The notes beneath the pieces are model-generated. The model made no database searches. It was not told the origin of the DNA and saw nothing but the letters and a program-made list of their open reading frames with translations. The translations under genes were made by a program, and so were the position numbers. Shown here piece after piece: positions 43,681-52,212 of a DNA stretch of 62,988 bases (its first letter is position 1; every line of letters starts with the position of its first letter). Source of the DNA: an uncultured Oscillospiraceae bacterium (GTDB taxonomy: Bacteria; Bacillota; Clostridia; Oscillospirales; Oscillospiraceae); assembly GCA_944385475.1 (NCBI GenBank), contig CALWXJ010000001.1, forward strand, positions 1-62,988, in the 5' to 3' direction.

Positions 43681-45309
43681 TTGCTGAAAATTGAAGGCAT
43701 CAAGTTGCCTCCCGGAGACGGCATGGCGCAGCTGCGGTCTGCCGCTGCCCGGATCCTGCGGGTAAAACCGGAGGAGATCACCCACCTGCGGATCCTGCGC
43801 CGCAGCGTGGATGCCCGGGAGCAGGTCCGGATGGTCTACACTGTAACAGTCCAGGCAGGCAGCGATGCCGCGCTTTTACGCCGCTGCCGCCACCGGGGTG
43901 TCAGCGCTTGGCAGCCGCCATCCCCCTACTCCCCCCCGGGACCTGTGAGCCATCTCCCTGTGCCGCCGGTGGTGGTGGGGGCGGGACCGGCAGGCCTCTT
44001 CGCCGCCCTGGTGCTGGCCATGGCCGGCGCCCGCCCCATTTTGCTGGAGCGGGGGCGCCCTGTGGAGAGCCGCCGGGAGGATGTGGCCTCCTTTTGGGAC
44101 CGGGGGACCCTAAACCCTGCCTCCAACGTCCAGTTTGGGGAGGGGGGCGCCGGCGCCTTTTCCGACGGCAAGCTCAATACCGGCACCAAGGATCCCCGCC
44201 ACCGCTTTATTTTGGAGCAGTTTGTCTCCTGCGGCGCGCCGGCGGACATTTTAATAGACGCCAAGCCTCACATCGGCACCGACTACCTCTATACCACCCT
44301 CCAGGGTCTGCGGCAAAAGCTGTTGTCCCTGGGGGCGGATATCCGCTTTGAAAGCCGCCTTTCCGATCTGGAGCTGGAGGGGGGACAGGTAAGGGCCATC
44401 ACCGTGGAGGGCCCCCAGGGCCCCTATACCCTGCCCTGCTGCCAGCTGATCCTCTGCCCCGGCCACTCCGCCCGGGACACCTTCGCCATGCTCCGCCGCC
44501 GGGGCGCCGACATGGAGGCCAAAGCCTTTGCCGTGGGGGTGCGGATCGAGCACCGCCAGGCGGACTGCGATGCCGCCCAGTACCGCGCCTATGCCGGCCA
44601 TCCCGGCCTGGGGGCGTCCTCTTACAAGCTCTCCTGCCATCTGCCCAGCGGCCGGGGCGTCTTCTCCTTTTGTGTCTGCCCCGGGGGGGACGTGGTGGCC
44701 GCCGCCTCAGAGCCAGGCGGCGTGGTGACCAATGGCATGAGCGAATTTGCCCGGGATGGGGAGAATATCAACGGCGCCTTGCTGGTAGGCGTCTCCCCGG
44801 AGGATTTCGGCGGTCTCCGGGACCCCCTGGCGGGGATCGCCTTTCAGCGCCGGCTGGAGCAGTCTGCCTACGCTGCCGGAGGCGAGGGCTTTTGGGCACC
44901 CGCCCAACGGGTGGAGGACTTTTTGGCGGGGCGTCCCTCCTCGGGCCCCGGCCGGGTAAAACCCACCTATCGCCCCGGCGTGGTATGGAGAGATCTGCAC
45001 CAGTGCCTGCCCCCCTTTGTGTGCGACGCCATTGCCCAGGCCCTGCCGCTTTTGGGCCGCAAACTCCAGGGCTATGATCACCCTGACGCCGTGCTGACCG
45101 CAGTGGAGAGCCGCAGCTCCTCCCCGGTGCGGATTCTGCGGGACGAGACCTATCAGTCCAACCTCCGGGGACTGTATCCCTGCGGGGAGGGGGCCGGCTA
45201 CGCCGGGGGCATCCTCTCTGCCGCCGCAGACGGCATGCGGGCAGCAGAGCAGGTGGTGGAATGCCTTTGCTGCGGAAGTGCCTCATTGGTGGATAACAAA
45301 TCGTTATAA
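43681..45309 (+). CDS. FAD-dependent oxidoreductase (COG2509-like), TTG start
   Basis: A 542-residue flavoprotein of an uncharacterised dehydrogenase family. An N-terminal domain of about 90 residues (LKIEGIKLPPGDGMAQL) precedes the FAD site VVVGAGPAGLFAALVLAMAG. Then come the GAGAFSDGKLNTGTKDPRHRF segment, the AFAVGVRIEH region, and the closing FAD contact LYPCGEGAGYAGGILSAAADGM. The start is a TTG: AAAGGAGG lies eight bases upstream, and no ATG in frame has a comparable site. Substrate and physiological role are unknown. Confidence 0.85.
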   Translation: MLKIEGIKLPPGDGMAQLRSAAARILRVKPEEITHLRILRRSVDAREQVRMVYTVTVQAGSDAALLRRCRHRGVSAWQPPSPYSPPGPVSHLPVPPVVVGAGPAGLFAALVLAMAGARPILLERGRPVESRREDVASFWDRGTLNPASNVQFGEGGAGAFSDGKLNTGTKDPRHRFILEQFVSCGAPADILIDAKPHIGTDYLYTTLQGLRQKLLSLGADIRFESRLSDLELEGGQVRAITVEGPQGPYTLPCCQLILCPGHSARDTFAMLRRRGADMEAKAFAVGVRIEHRQADCDAAQYRAYAGHPGLGASSYKLSCHLPSGRGVFSFCVCPGGDVVAAASEPGGVVTNGMSEFARDGENINGALLVGVSPEDFGGLRDPLAGIAFQRRLEQSAYAAGGEGFWAPAQRVEDFLAGRPSSGPGRVKPTYRPGVVWRDLHQCLPPFVCDAIAQALPLLGRKLQGYDHPDAVLTAVESRSSSPVRILRDETYQSNLRGLYPCGEGAGYAGGILSAAADGMRAAEQVVECLCCGSASLVDNKSL

Positions 45310-45420
45310 GTTGTTCCCTACAAACCGGTTCTTCCCCTTTTTTACGGGGTTCTCTATACTATGGAAAAAGGACAGCAGTCCAGAACTGCTGCCCCACTGT
45401 AGATGAAGGAGGATCCCGAG

Positions 45421-47190
45421 ATGTCTGATGTTTCCAAAACCGCCTGCGATTCCTGTGATTCCTGTGATTCCTGTGATTCCTGTGATTCCTGCGCAGACTG
45501 CGCCCCGCCTGAAAAGGGCAAGCTCCATCAGCTCCACCCCTGCCGGGTCTATTGGTCGGTAGGCTTTGACAATGAGGACTTGAACCGCCCCACCATTGGC
45601 ATTGCCAACGCCTTCAGCGAGGTGGTGGCAGGACACTTCCATCTGCGGCAGGTAGCGGAATTTGTGAAAAAGGGCGTCCACCTGGCGGGGGGAAACGCTG
45701 TGGAGTTCGGCGTCATCGGCTGCTGCGACAGTGCCGGCAACGGCACAGACGGCGGGTATTACATCCTCCCCTCCCGGGACCTGATCGCAGACAGCGTGGA
45801 GACCATGATCCGGGCCCACCACTTTGACGGCATCGTGCTGCTGGGCTCCTGCGACAAGATCGTCCCCGGCATGCTCATGGGCTGCATCCGGGCCAACGTC
45901 CCCGCCATCATGCTTCCCGGCGGCCCCATGCTCAGCGGCCCTACCTTCGGCGAGAAGTCCAAGGCCGACGCCACGACCCCCTCGGAGACTTACGGCCGCT
46001 ATCAAAAGGGCCTGGCCACCTGGCAGCAGGTGCTGGACCTGCAGAATATCACCCAGCCCACCTGCGGCTCCTGCAACTTCTATGGCACCGCCAACACCAT
46101 GAGCTGTGCCTCTGAGGCCCTGGGCATGGCCATCGCCGACGCCGGCAGCATCCCGGCGGTGTACAACGAGCGGCTGCGCTGCGCCAAGCGCACCGGGCAG
46201 AAGATCATGGAGCTGGTGCGCCGGAACATCCGGCCCCGGGACATTGTCACCAAGGAAGCCCTGGAAAATGTCATCACCTATCTTCTGGCTACCGGCGGCT
46301 CCACCAATGCCACCATCCATTTCAGTGCCATCGGCAACGAGGTGGGCATTGACCCCTCCTGGATCATGGAGACCTTTGACCGCCTCAGCCGGGAGATCCC
46401 CCACATCGCCCGCATCAACCCCGCCTCCAACGACTATGATATGAGCGACTTTTATCACAGCGGCGGCGTCATGCGGGTAATGGAATATTTGCAAAGACGC
46501 CTGCATCTGGATACCATGACCGTCAACGGCAAGACCTGGCGGGAGATCCTCCCCAACCACCACTATTTGTACGGCGCGTGCAACGACGAGGTCATCCGCC
46601 CCCTGGACCGTCCCTTCAGCACTCTGGGAGGACTGGCCATCATGCGGGGCAATCTGGCACCGGACACCGGCGTTGCCAAACCCGCCGCCATCGACCCCTC
46701 TGTGCGCCGCTTTACCGGGGAGGCCATCTGCTTCAACAGCGAAGAGGAGTGCCTGGCAGCTTTGGAGCGGCTGGAGATCCATCCCGGCCATGTGGTGGTC
46801 ATCCGGTATGAAGGGCCCAAGGGCGGCCCCGGTATGCGGGAGATGTACCGCCCCATGAAACTGCTTCACGGCCAGGGCCTGGACAAGAGCACCGCCCTGA
46901 TCACCGACGGGCGCTTCTCCGGTACCAACAACGGCTGCTTCGTGGGGCACATCTCCCCTGAGGCGGCAGAGGGCGGCCCCATTGCCCTGGTGGAAAACGG
47001 GGACCGCATCACCATTGACGTATATGAAAAAACCCTGACCCTCCATGTGGAGGATGAGGAGCTTGCCCGCCGCAAGGCCGCCTGGCACTATACCCCCAAA
47101 CCCATTGGAGGCTATCTGGAGCGGTATGCCGCCATGGCCAGCTCCGCCGCCAGGGGAGGAATTTTGGATTGGAGGAATTGCAAGAAATGA
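45421..47190 (+). CDS. IlvD/Edd-family dehydratase with N-terminal Cys repeat
   Basis: A 589-residue Fe-S dehydratase of the dihydroxy-acid/phosphogluconate dehydratase family. Core landmarks are IGIANAFSEVVAGH, LPSRDLIADSVETM, the cluster ligands in GSCDKIVPGMLMGC and PTCGSCNFYGTANTMS, LLATGGSTNATIH and LITDGRFSGTN. The GCCDSAGNGTDGGYY segment departs from the usual -DGIAMGH-GM- of DHAD, so this may be a sugar-acid or other hydroxy-acid dehydratase. The N terminus adds seven Cys spaced every third residue (9 to 27), built from tandem Asp-Ser-Cys repeats. The second ATG is used: AAGGAGG overlaps the first. Its stop overlaps the next gene. Confidence 0.85.
   Translation: MSDVSKTACDSCDSCDSCDSCDSCADCAPPEKGKLHQLHPCRVYWSVGFDNEDLNRPTIGIANAFSEVVAGHFHLRQVAEFVKKGVHLAGGNAVEFGVIGCCDSAGNGTDGGYYILPSRDLIADSVETMIRAHHFDGIVLLGSCDKIVPGMLMGCIRANVPAIMLPGGPMLSGPTFGEKSKADATTPSETYGRYQKGLATWQQVLDLQNITQPTCGSCNFYGTANTMSCASEALGMAIADAGSIPAVYNERLRCAKRTGQKIMELVRRNIRPRDIVTKEALENVITYLLATGGSTNATIHFSAIGNEVGIDPSWIMETFDRLSREIPHIARINPASNDYDMSDFYHSGGVMRVMEYLQRRLHLDTMTVNGKTWREILPNHHYLYGACNDEVIRPLDRPFSTLGGLAIMRGNLAPDTGVAKPAAIDPSVRRFTGEAICFNSEEECLAALERLEIHPGHVVVIRYEGPKGGPGMREMYRPMKLLHGQGLDKSTALITDGRFSGTNNGCFVGHISPEAAEGGPIALVENGDRITIDVYEKTLTLHVEDEELARRKAAWHYTPKPIGGYLERYAAMASSAARGGILDWRNCKK
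45448..45492 (+). repeat. Five tandem 9-bp repeats encoding Asp-Ser-Cys
   Basis: The unit GATTCCTGT is repeated five times, the last ending in C. Each unit adds one DSC tripeptide without changing frame. Near-perfect DNA identity suggests recent expansion by slippage. Confidence 0.95.
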
Positions 47191-48191
47191 CCAACTCGGC
47201 ATCTTCCCAAACTGCCGCCCGGGACATCTGTGTCTGCCTGGAGTGGCTGACACCCCAGCACAAAGAGCAGATCCGCTCCACCGCACTGCCCCTGGGGTTT
47301 ACTCCCCACTTCTTTGACCTGACGGAGCAGGACGCCGCCCGGGAGTGCCTGCAGCACAGCGAGATCTATTATGGACATACCCCCGCCCTGCTGCGCTCCG
47401 CCCCTGCCACACTGCAGTGGTACTGCTGCTCCTTCGCCGGTGTGGAGCCCTACTGCAAAGACCCCACGTTCTTTGCCAACCCCAACTGCCTGCTCACCAA
47501 CTCCAACAGCTACGGTGTCACCATTGCCGAGCATGTGATGATGACCGCCTTGATGCTGCTGCGGCAATACCCCCAGTACCAGCAGCTCATTACCCAGCGG
47601 GAGTGGGCCAACCGCCTGCCCTTCCGGGCCATGCGGGACACCACTTTTACCCTCCTGGGCACCGGCGATATCGGGCAGCTCACCGCCCAGCGCCTGCGGG
47701 CCATGGAGGTGCGGGGGATCGTGGGCCTCAACCGCAGTGGTCGGGCCCCGGCAGGGGGCCTCTTCGACGAGGTGCTGCCCATCTCCCAGCTGGATGAGGT
47801 ACTGCCCCGGACAGAGGTGCTGATCATGTCCCTGCCCTCCACCCCCCAGACTGCAGGAATAATGGACGCCCGGCGCATTGCTCTGCTGCCCAAGGGCGCC
47901 TTCCTCATCAATGTGGGACGGGGCAATGCCCTGGATCAAGACGCCCTGGTGGCCGCTTTGCGCAGCGGTGCCCTGGGGGGAGCCGCCCTGGACGTGGTGG
48001 AGCCGGAGCCCCTGCCCCAGGACCACGATCTGTGGGAAGCACCCAACCTCATCCTCACCCCCCATGTGGCGGGGAACATGATCCCCGGTCATACCCGGGA
48101 TGCCAATGTGGCCATGTTCTGTGAGGATCTTGGCAATTATGCCGCCGGGCGGCCTCTGGCCCACCTGGTGGACCGGAGCCGGGGATATTGA
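47187..48191 (+). CDS. D-2-hydroxyacid dehydrogenase family protein
   Basis: A 334-residue NAD(P)-dependent oxidoreductase. The cofactor motif is LLGTGDIGQLTAQRL; catalytic residues lie in NVGRGNALDQDALV (Arg), DVVEPEPLP (Glu) and LTPHVAGN (His). The N-terminal substrate domain is shortened and divergent. The gene overlaps the dehydratase stop (ATGA) and shares its operon, which suggests consecutive reactions on a hydroxy- or keto-acid. Substrate is not known. Confidence 0.88.
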   Translation: MTNSASSQTAARDICVCLEWLTPQHKEQIRSTALPLGFTPHFFDLTEQDAARECLQHSEIYYGHTPALLRSAPATLQWYCCSFAGVEPYCKDPTFFANPNCLLTNSNSYGVTIAEHVMMTALMLLRQYPQYQQLITQREWANRLPFRAMRDTTFTLLGTGDIGQLTAQRLRAMEVRGIVGLNRSGRAPAGGLFDEVLPISQLDEVLPRTEVLIMSLPSTPQTAGIMDARRIALLPKGAFLINVGRGNALDQDALVAALRSGALGGAALDVVEPEPLPQDHDLWEAPNLILTPHVAGNMIPGHTRDANVAMFCEDLGNYAAGRPLAHLVDRSRGY

Positions 48192-48217
48192 GCAGACCCT
48201 GAAAACAGCAAAAAAAC

Positions 48218-48250
48218 ACGGGGAGGCGCCCATGGGCGCCTCCCCGTTTC
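48218..48250. terminator. Bidirectional terminator before the RNase Y gene end
   Basis: A 13-bp stem (ACGGGGAGGCGCC and complement, CATG loop) with a long T-run on the minus strand ends rny. On the plus strand it can end the dehydratase operon. Confidence 0.88.
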
Positions 48251-48260
48251 ATATCTTCTT

Positions 48261-49811
48261 TTACTTGGCGTATTCCACGACTTTGGTCTCCCGCAGGACA
48301 TGGACCTTGATCTGACCGGGATACTCCATCTCCTCTTCGATCTTCTTGGCCAGATCCCGGGCCAGGATGACCATCTGGTCCTCGCTGACCTGCTCGGGTT
48401 TGACCATGACCCGGACCTCCCGGCCGGCCTGGATGGCATAGGCCTTCTCCACGCCGGGGTAAGAGCCGGTGATGGACTCCAGCTGCTCCAGCCGCTTGAT
48501 GTAATTTTCCAGGTTTTCGCGGCGGGCGCCGGGCCGGGCGGCGGAAATGGCATCGGCCGCCTGCACCAGGCAGGCCACCACCGTCCGGGGCTCCACATCG
48601 TTATGATGGGCCTCAATGGCGTGGATGATGTCCTCTTTTTCCTTGTACTTCCGGGCGAATTCCACGCCCAGGGCCACATGGGTGCCCTCCATCTCATGGT
48701 CCACGGCCTTGCCCAGGTCATGGAGCAAGCCCGCCCGCTTGGCGGCCTGGACGTCAGCCCCCAGATCGGCGGCCATCATGCCGGCGATATGGCTGACCTC
48801 CACCGAGTGCTGCAGCACGTTTTGGCCGTAGCTGGTGCGGTAGTGCAGCCGGCCCAGCATCTTCACCAGCTCGGGGTGCAGTCCCCGCACGCCGGTCTCA
48901 AACACCGCCCGCTCGCCTTCCGACTTGATGACGGCATCCACCTCCCGGCGGGCCTTCTCCACGGTCTCTTCAATGTGGGTGGGGTGGATCCGCCCGTCGG
49001 CAATGAGTTTTTCCAGAGCCAGCCGGGCCACTTCCCGGCGCACCGGCTCAAAGCAGGAGACCGTGATGGCCTCCGGCGTGTCATCGATGATGAGATCCAC
49101 GCCGGTCAGCGTCTCAATGGTGCGGATATTGCGGCCCTCCCGGCCGATGATACGGCCCTTCATCTCGTCATTGGGCAGGGGAACCACACTGACGGTCATC
49201 TCAGCCACCGTATCCGCGGCGCAGCGCTGGATCGCCTGGGCCACCACTTCCCGGGCCCGGGCGTCGCACTCCTCTTTCATCCGAGACTCCACTTCCTTGA
49301 TCTTCATGGCAGTCTCGTGGGTCACTTCCGATTCCACCTGGGAGATGAGGTATGCCTTGGCCTCTTCCGCGGTGAAGCCGGAGATCCGCTCCAGGACCTC
49401 CGTCTGACTTTGTTTGATGGCCCGGATTTCCTCTTGCTCCCGGTCTGCGGCCGCGTGTTTTTGCGCCAGGGACTCCTCTCTGCGTTCCAGGGACTCCAAC
49501 TTGCGGTCCAGGTTTTCCTCTTTTTGCTGCAGGCGATTTTCCTGCCGCTGCAAATCAGCTCTGCGGGACTTTTCTTCCTTTTCGTACTCGCTGCGGTTTT
49601 TCAGGATTTCTTCTTTTGCCTCCAAAAGGGTCTCTTTTTTCTTGGTCTCTGCGCTCTTGATCGCCTCGTTGATAATGCGCGTTCCCTCTTCTTCGGCGCT
49701 GGAGATCTCTTTTTCAGACACTTGCTTCCGGTAGCGGATACCCAATGGGAAGAAAACCGCCCCGCCAATCAAAAGGCCGGCCAGGCCGGCGACAATTTCT
49801 GTGATGGGCAT
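48261..49811 (-). CDS. rny: Ribonuclease Y
   Basis: A 516-residue membrane-anchored endoribonuclease that starts bulk mRNA decay in Firmicutes. It has one N-terminal helix ([19 protein letters not shown]), a long coiled coil (about 28-200), a KH domain with [15 protein letters not shown] and an HD domain with [15 protein letters not shown] conserved [21 protein letters not shown] end completes it. ATG follows GGAGG. A leader of about 130 bases with two stable hairpins precedes it. Confidence 0.96.
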   Translation of the reverse strand: MPITEIVAGLAGLLIGGAVFFPLGIRYRKQVSEKEISSAEEEGTRIINEAIKSAETKKKETLLEAKEEILKNRSEYEKEEKSRRADLQRQENRLQQKEENLDRKLESLERREESLAQKHAAADREQEEIRAIKQSQTEVLERISGFTAEEAKAYLISQVESEVTHETAMKIKEVESRMKEECDARAREVVAQAIQRCAADTVAEMTVSVVPLPNDEMKGRIIGREGRNIRTIETLTGVDLIIDDTPEAITVSCFEPVRREVARLALEKLIADGRIHPTHIEETVEKARREVDAVIKSEGERAVFETGVRGLHPELVKMLGRLHYRTSYGQNVLQHSVEVSHIAGMMAADLGADVQAAKRAGLLHDLGKAVDHEMEGTHVALGVEFARKYKEKEDIIHAIEAHHNDVEPRTVVACLVQAADAISAARPGARRENLENYIKRLEQLESITGSYPGVEKAYAIQAGREVRVMVKPEQVSEDQMVILARDLAKKIEEEMEYPGQIKVHVLRETKVVEYAK

Positions 49812-49861
49812 GGGTTTCCTCCATTTTCTTCGGTATGAACTTGCATTGTATATGCAGACGT

Positions 49862-49931
49862 CCCGCCGGCATCACCGGTGGGCTTTTTGGAATGTCAGAA
49901 AAGAACCGGCCGACGCCCCTTCGTCCGCCGG
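49862..49931 (-). other. RNase Y mRNA leader with two hairpins
   Basis: Arms at 49906-49915 and 49922-49931 form a 10-bp stem with one mismatch. Arms at 49862-49869 and 49875-49882 form a second 8-bp stem with one mismatch. Both lie between the promoter and the start codon. No terminator T-run follows. A role in autoregulation is speculation. Confidence 0.5.
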
Positions 49932-49946
49932 TGACTATCCTTTCAT

Positions 49947-49975
49947 AGTTTAATCTTTTAGGGGGGACCTGTCAA
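49947..49975 (-). promoter_or_regulatory. Promoter of rny
   Basis: Minus-strand TTGACA (perfect) and TAAACT are 17 bases apart. Confidence 0.7.
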
Positions 49976-50051
49976 GAAAAAGTATGTTCTTTAGGGAAAA
50001 TCCCTCTTTTTTCCCAGGGATTGTGCCGGCTTTGTTTCATTCGGGGCTGCT

Positions 50052-50792
50052 TTAAACATTGATATAGGTGGCGGCCGCATACCCCAGGCTGCTGCCGTAA
50101 CTCACGGTGTACCAGCCCTGCCACTGCCCGTACACCGTGACGGCGGAGCCGTCGGGGATCTTGTTGATGATCTCCGCCTCCTGGTCGGGTTCGGCCCGAA
50201 GGTTCAGCCGTCCGCCGCCGGTATCCACCCGTCCGTCCATGGGGCCCATGGGGGTGATGAAGGGCAGGCCGAAATAGTTGGTAAGACCCTGGGCGATCTG
50301 CCGGGCAATGGCGTCATAGTGCCCCTCCAGCCAGACGGCATCTTGATAGTTGTCGTGGTACCCGATCTCCAGCAGCACGGCGGGAAAGCGGGTGCGGCTC
50401 ACCTCCCCCAGGGAGGTGGTGGCCCGGGTGGTGACCAGCTGCGGCAGGGGATAGATCTCCCGCAGGGACTCCGCCAGCAGCTCCGCCGCCCGCTGCCCCT
50501 CGCTGCTGCCGGGATAGTAAAAGGCGATGATGCCCCGGGTCTGTCCGTACCGGTCTTCCGGGGAGGCATTGGAGTGCAGCGCCAAATAAAAATCATAATA
50601 TCCGCTATTGGCCTCCCGAATGGAAGATGCCGCCGTCATATCGGGGCTGTTGCGGCGAAAGGCAATGGCATTGGACCAAAGATAGGGCTCCAGGGCATCG
50701 GCCAGGATATTCATGTTGTATTCCTCCGAGCCGCTGCCGGTGACATACATGTTCCAGTCCTGGGTGGACGGGCTGAGATAAATAATAGGCAT
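50052..50792 (-). CDS. N-acetylmuramoyl-L-alanine amidase-like protein with SH3 domain
   Basis: A 246-residue Amidase_3-like protein that would cut the sugar-peptide bond of peptidoglycan. Zinc and catalytic landmarks are the Glu in EEYNMN, His in LALHSNASP and Glu in LLEIGYHDN. The first His of the usual GHGG motif is replaced (IYLSPSTQDWN). A bacterial SH3 domain ends the protein (about 190-246, GRLNLRAEP to LGYAAATYINV). No signal peptide is present, so export or lysis-dependent release is unclear. ATG with GGAGGGG upstream is chosen over an in-frame extension. Confidence 0.82.
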   Translation of the reverse strand: MPIIYLSPSTQDWNMYVTGSGSEEYNMNILADALEPYLWSNAIAFRRNSPDMTAASSIREANSGYYDFYLALHSNASPEDRYGQTRGIIAFYYPGSSEGQRAAELLAESLREIYPLPQLVTTRATTSLGEVSRTRFPAVLLEIGYHDNYQDAVWLEGHYDAIARQIAQGLTNYFGLPFITPMGPMDGRVDTGGGRLNLRAEPDQEAEIINKIPDGSAVTVYGQWQGWYTVSYGSSLGYAAATYINV

Positions 50793-50853
50793 AGACTCCC
50801 CTCCTATTTTTGATTGCCTGTATTCCATGGATATGGCAATCCGGCAAAAAATG

Positions 50854-50862
50854 TGCTACACT
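50854..50862 (+). promoter_or_regulatory. Extended -10 element for the rRNA methyltransferase gene
   Basis: TGCTACACT is an extended -10 box about 40 bases before the start. A weak TGGCAA lies 17 bases further upstream. Confidence 0.45.
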
Positions 50863-50899
50863 GGGAGAAAATCAACTGCCGCAGGAAAGGAACGCCGCC

Positions 50900-52129
50900 A
50901 TGAAAACACAACGGGACTATCCCAAATACACCGTCACACCCAAGGCGGAGGCCGCCATCCTTCGGGGCCACCCCTGGGTCTATGATGCGGAGATCCTCAC
51001 CGCCCAGGAAGGGGCGGAAAACGGGGGGCTCGTGGATGTGGTGAGCAAAAAGGGGCGGTATCTGGGCACGGGATTTTTGTCGGAGCAATCCAAGATCCGC
51101 GTGCGGCTGATCTCCCGCAACGCCAACGACCGTTTCGACGCGGCCTTTTGGCGGCGCAAGCTCCGCTGGGCGTGGGAATACCGCAAGGCGGTCATGTCGG
51201 CGGAGGATCTGGACGCCTGCCGCATCATTTTCGGGGAGGCGGATGCCTTCCCGGGGCTGACGGTGGACAAATTCCACGACCTGCTCTCCATCCAGGTGCT
51301 CTCCATGGGCATGGAGCGCATCAAAGACCGCCTGATCCCAGATCTGGTATCCATCCTCCGGGAGGACGGGCAGGTCATTCGGGGCGTCTTTGAGCGCAGC
51401 GACGTGGCCCTGCGGGAAAAGGAGGGGCTCACCCAGGAAAAACGCTGGTTCCCCCTGCCGGGGGAGTCGGTGCCGGACTCCCCGGTGACGGAGATCACGG
51501 AAAACGGCGTGAAATACCTGGTGGATGTGGAGAACGGGCAGAAGACCGGCTTTTTTCTGGACCAGAAGTACAACCGCCGGGCAGTGGCCCGTCTTTCCAG
51601 GGGGCGCACGGTGCTGGACTGCTTCACCCACACCGGCTCCTTTGCCCTGAACGCCGCCATGGGAGGCGCCGCCCACGTTACCGCCGTGGATATTTCGGAA
51701 TCCGCCGTGGAGATGGCCCGGGCCAACGCGGCGCGCAACGGTCTGGAGGGCGTCATGGAGTGCGTAGCGGCCAATGTCTTCGACCTGCTGCCCGCTCTGG
51801 AGAAGGAGCCCCCCCTCTACGACTTCATCATCCTGGACCCGCCGGCCTTCACCAAGTCCCGCAGGACCGTTCATAACGCCCTGGCGGGATACAAGGAGAT
51901 CAACTACCGAGCCATGCGCCTGCTGCCCCGGGGGGGATTGCTGGCCACCTGTTCCTGCTCCCACTTTGCAACAGAGGAAAAATTTGTGGCCATGCTCCAC
52001 GACGCCGCCCGGGACGCCGGGGTGCAGCTGCGGCAGATCGAGGCCCGGCAGCAGGCCTGTGATCACCCCATTCTCTGGGGAGTGGAGGAGACCAGTTACC
52101 TCAAATTCTATCTCTTCCAGGTGGTGTAA
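50900..52129 (+). CDS. SAM-dependent 23S rRNA methyltransferase (RlmI-like)
   Basis: A 409-residue class I methyltransferase with an N-terminal PUA-like RNA-binding domain (about 10-85, ILRGHPWVYDAEI). An EEHD-type middle part follows, then a Rossmann-like catalytic domain with LDCFTHTGSFALNAA, VTAVDISESAVEMA and ILDPPAFTKS. RlmI methylates a cytosine in 23S rRNA; some relatives modify other positions. ATG follows an AGGAAAGGA site. Flanked by a divergent amidase and a convergent operon, so it is monocistronic. Confidence 0.88.
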   Translation: MKTQRDYPKYTVTPKAEAAILRGHPWVYDAEILTAQEGAENGGLVDVVSKKGRYLGTGFLSEQSKIRVRLISRNANDRFDAAFWRRKLRWAWEYRKAVMSAEDLDACRIIFGEADAFPGLTVDKFHDLLSIQVLSMGMERIKDRLIPDLVSILREDGQVIRGVFERSDVALREKEGLTQEKRWFPLPGESVPDSPVTEITENGVKYLVDVENGQKTGFFLDQKYNRRAVARLSRGRTVLDCFTHTGSFALNAAMGGAAHVTAVDISESAVEMARANAARNGLEGVMECVAANVFDLLPALEKEPPLYDFIILDPPAFTKSRRTVHNALAGYKEINYRAMRLLPRGGLLATCSCSHFATEEKFVAMLHDAARDAGVQLRQIEARQQACDHPILWGVEETSYLKFYLFQVV

Positions 52130-52161
52130 ATTTTTTAACTCCCCACCTCTTTTTGGCAAAA

Positions 52162-52196
52162 AACCAGGACGCGCAAAAGCGCGTCCTGGTTTTTTC
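52162..52196. terminator. Bidirectional terminator
   Basis: A 12-bp stem (ACCAGGACGCGC and complement, AAAA loop) flanked by A- and T-runs serves the methyltransferase and the second exporter operon. Confidence 0.9.
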
Positions 52197-52212
52197 TTGC
52201 TTGGGAATGGAC

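Noticed and set aside
45448-45492. CRISPR-like short repeats
   Set aside because: The 9-bp units are directly abutting with no spacers and encode DSC tripeptides in frame.
45304-47286. Long minus-strand open frame opposite the IlvD-like dehydratase
   Set aside because: The plus-strand gene has all dehydratase signatures; the mirror frame has none.
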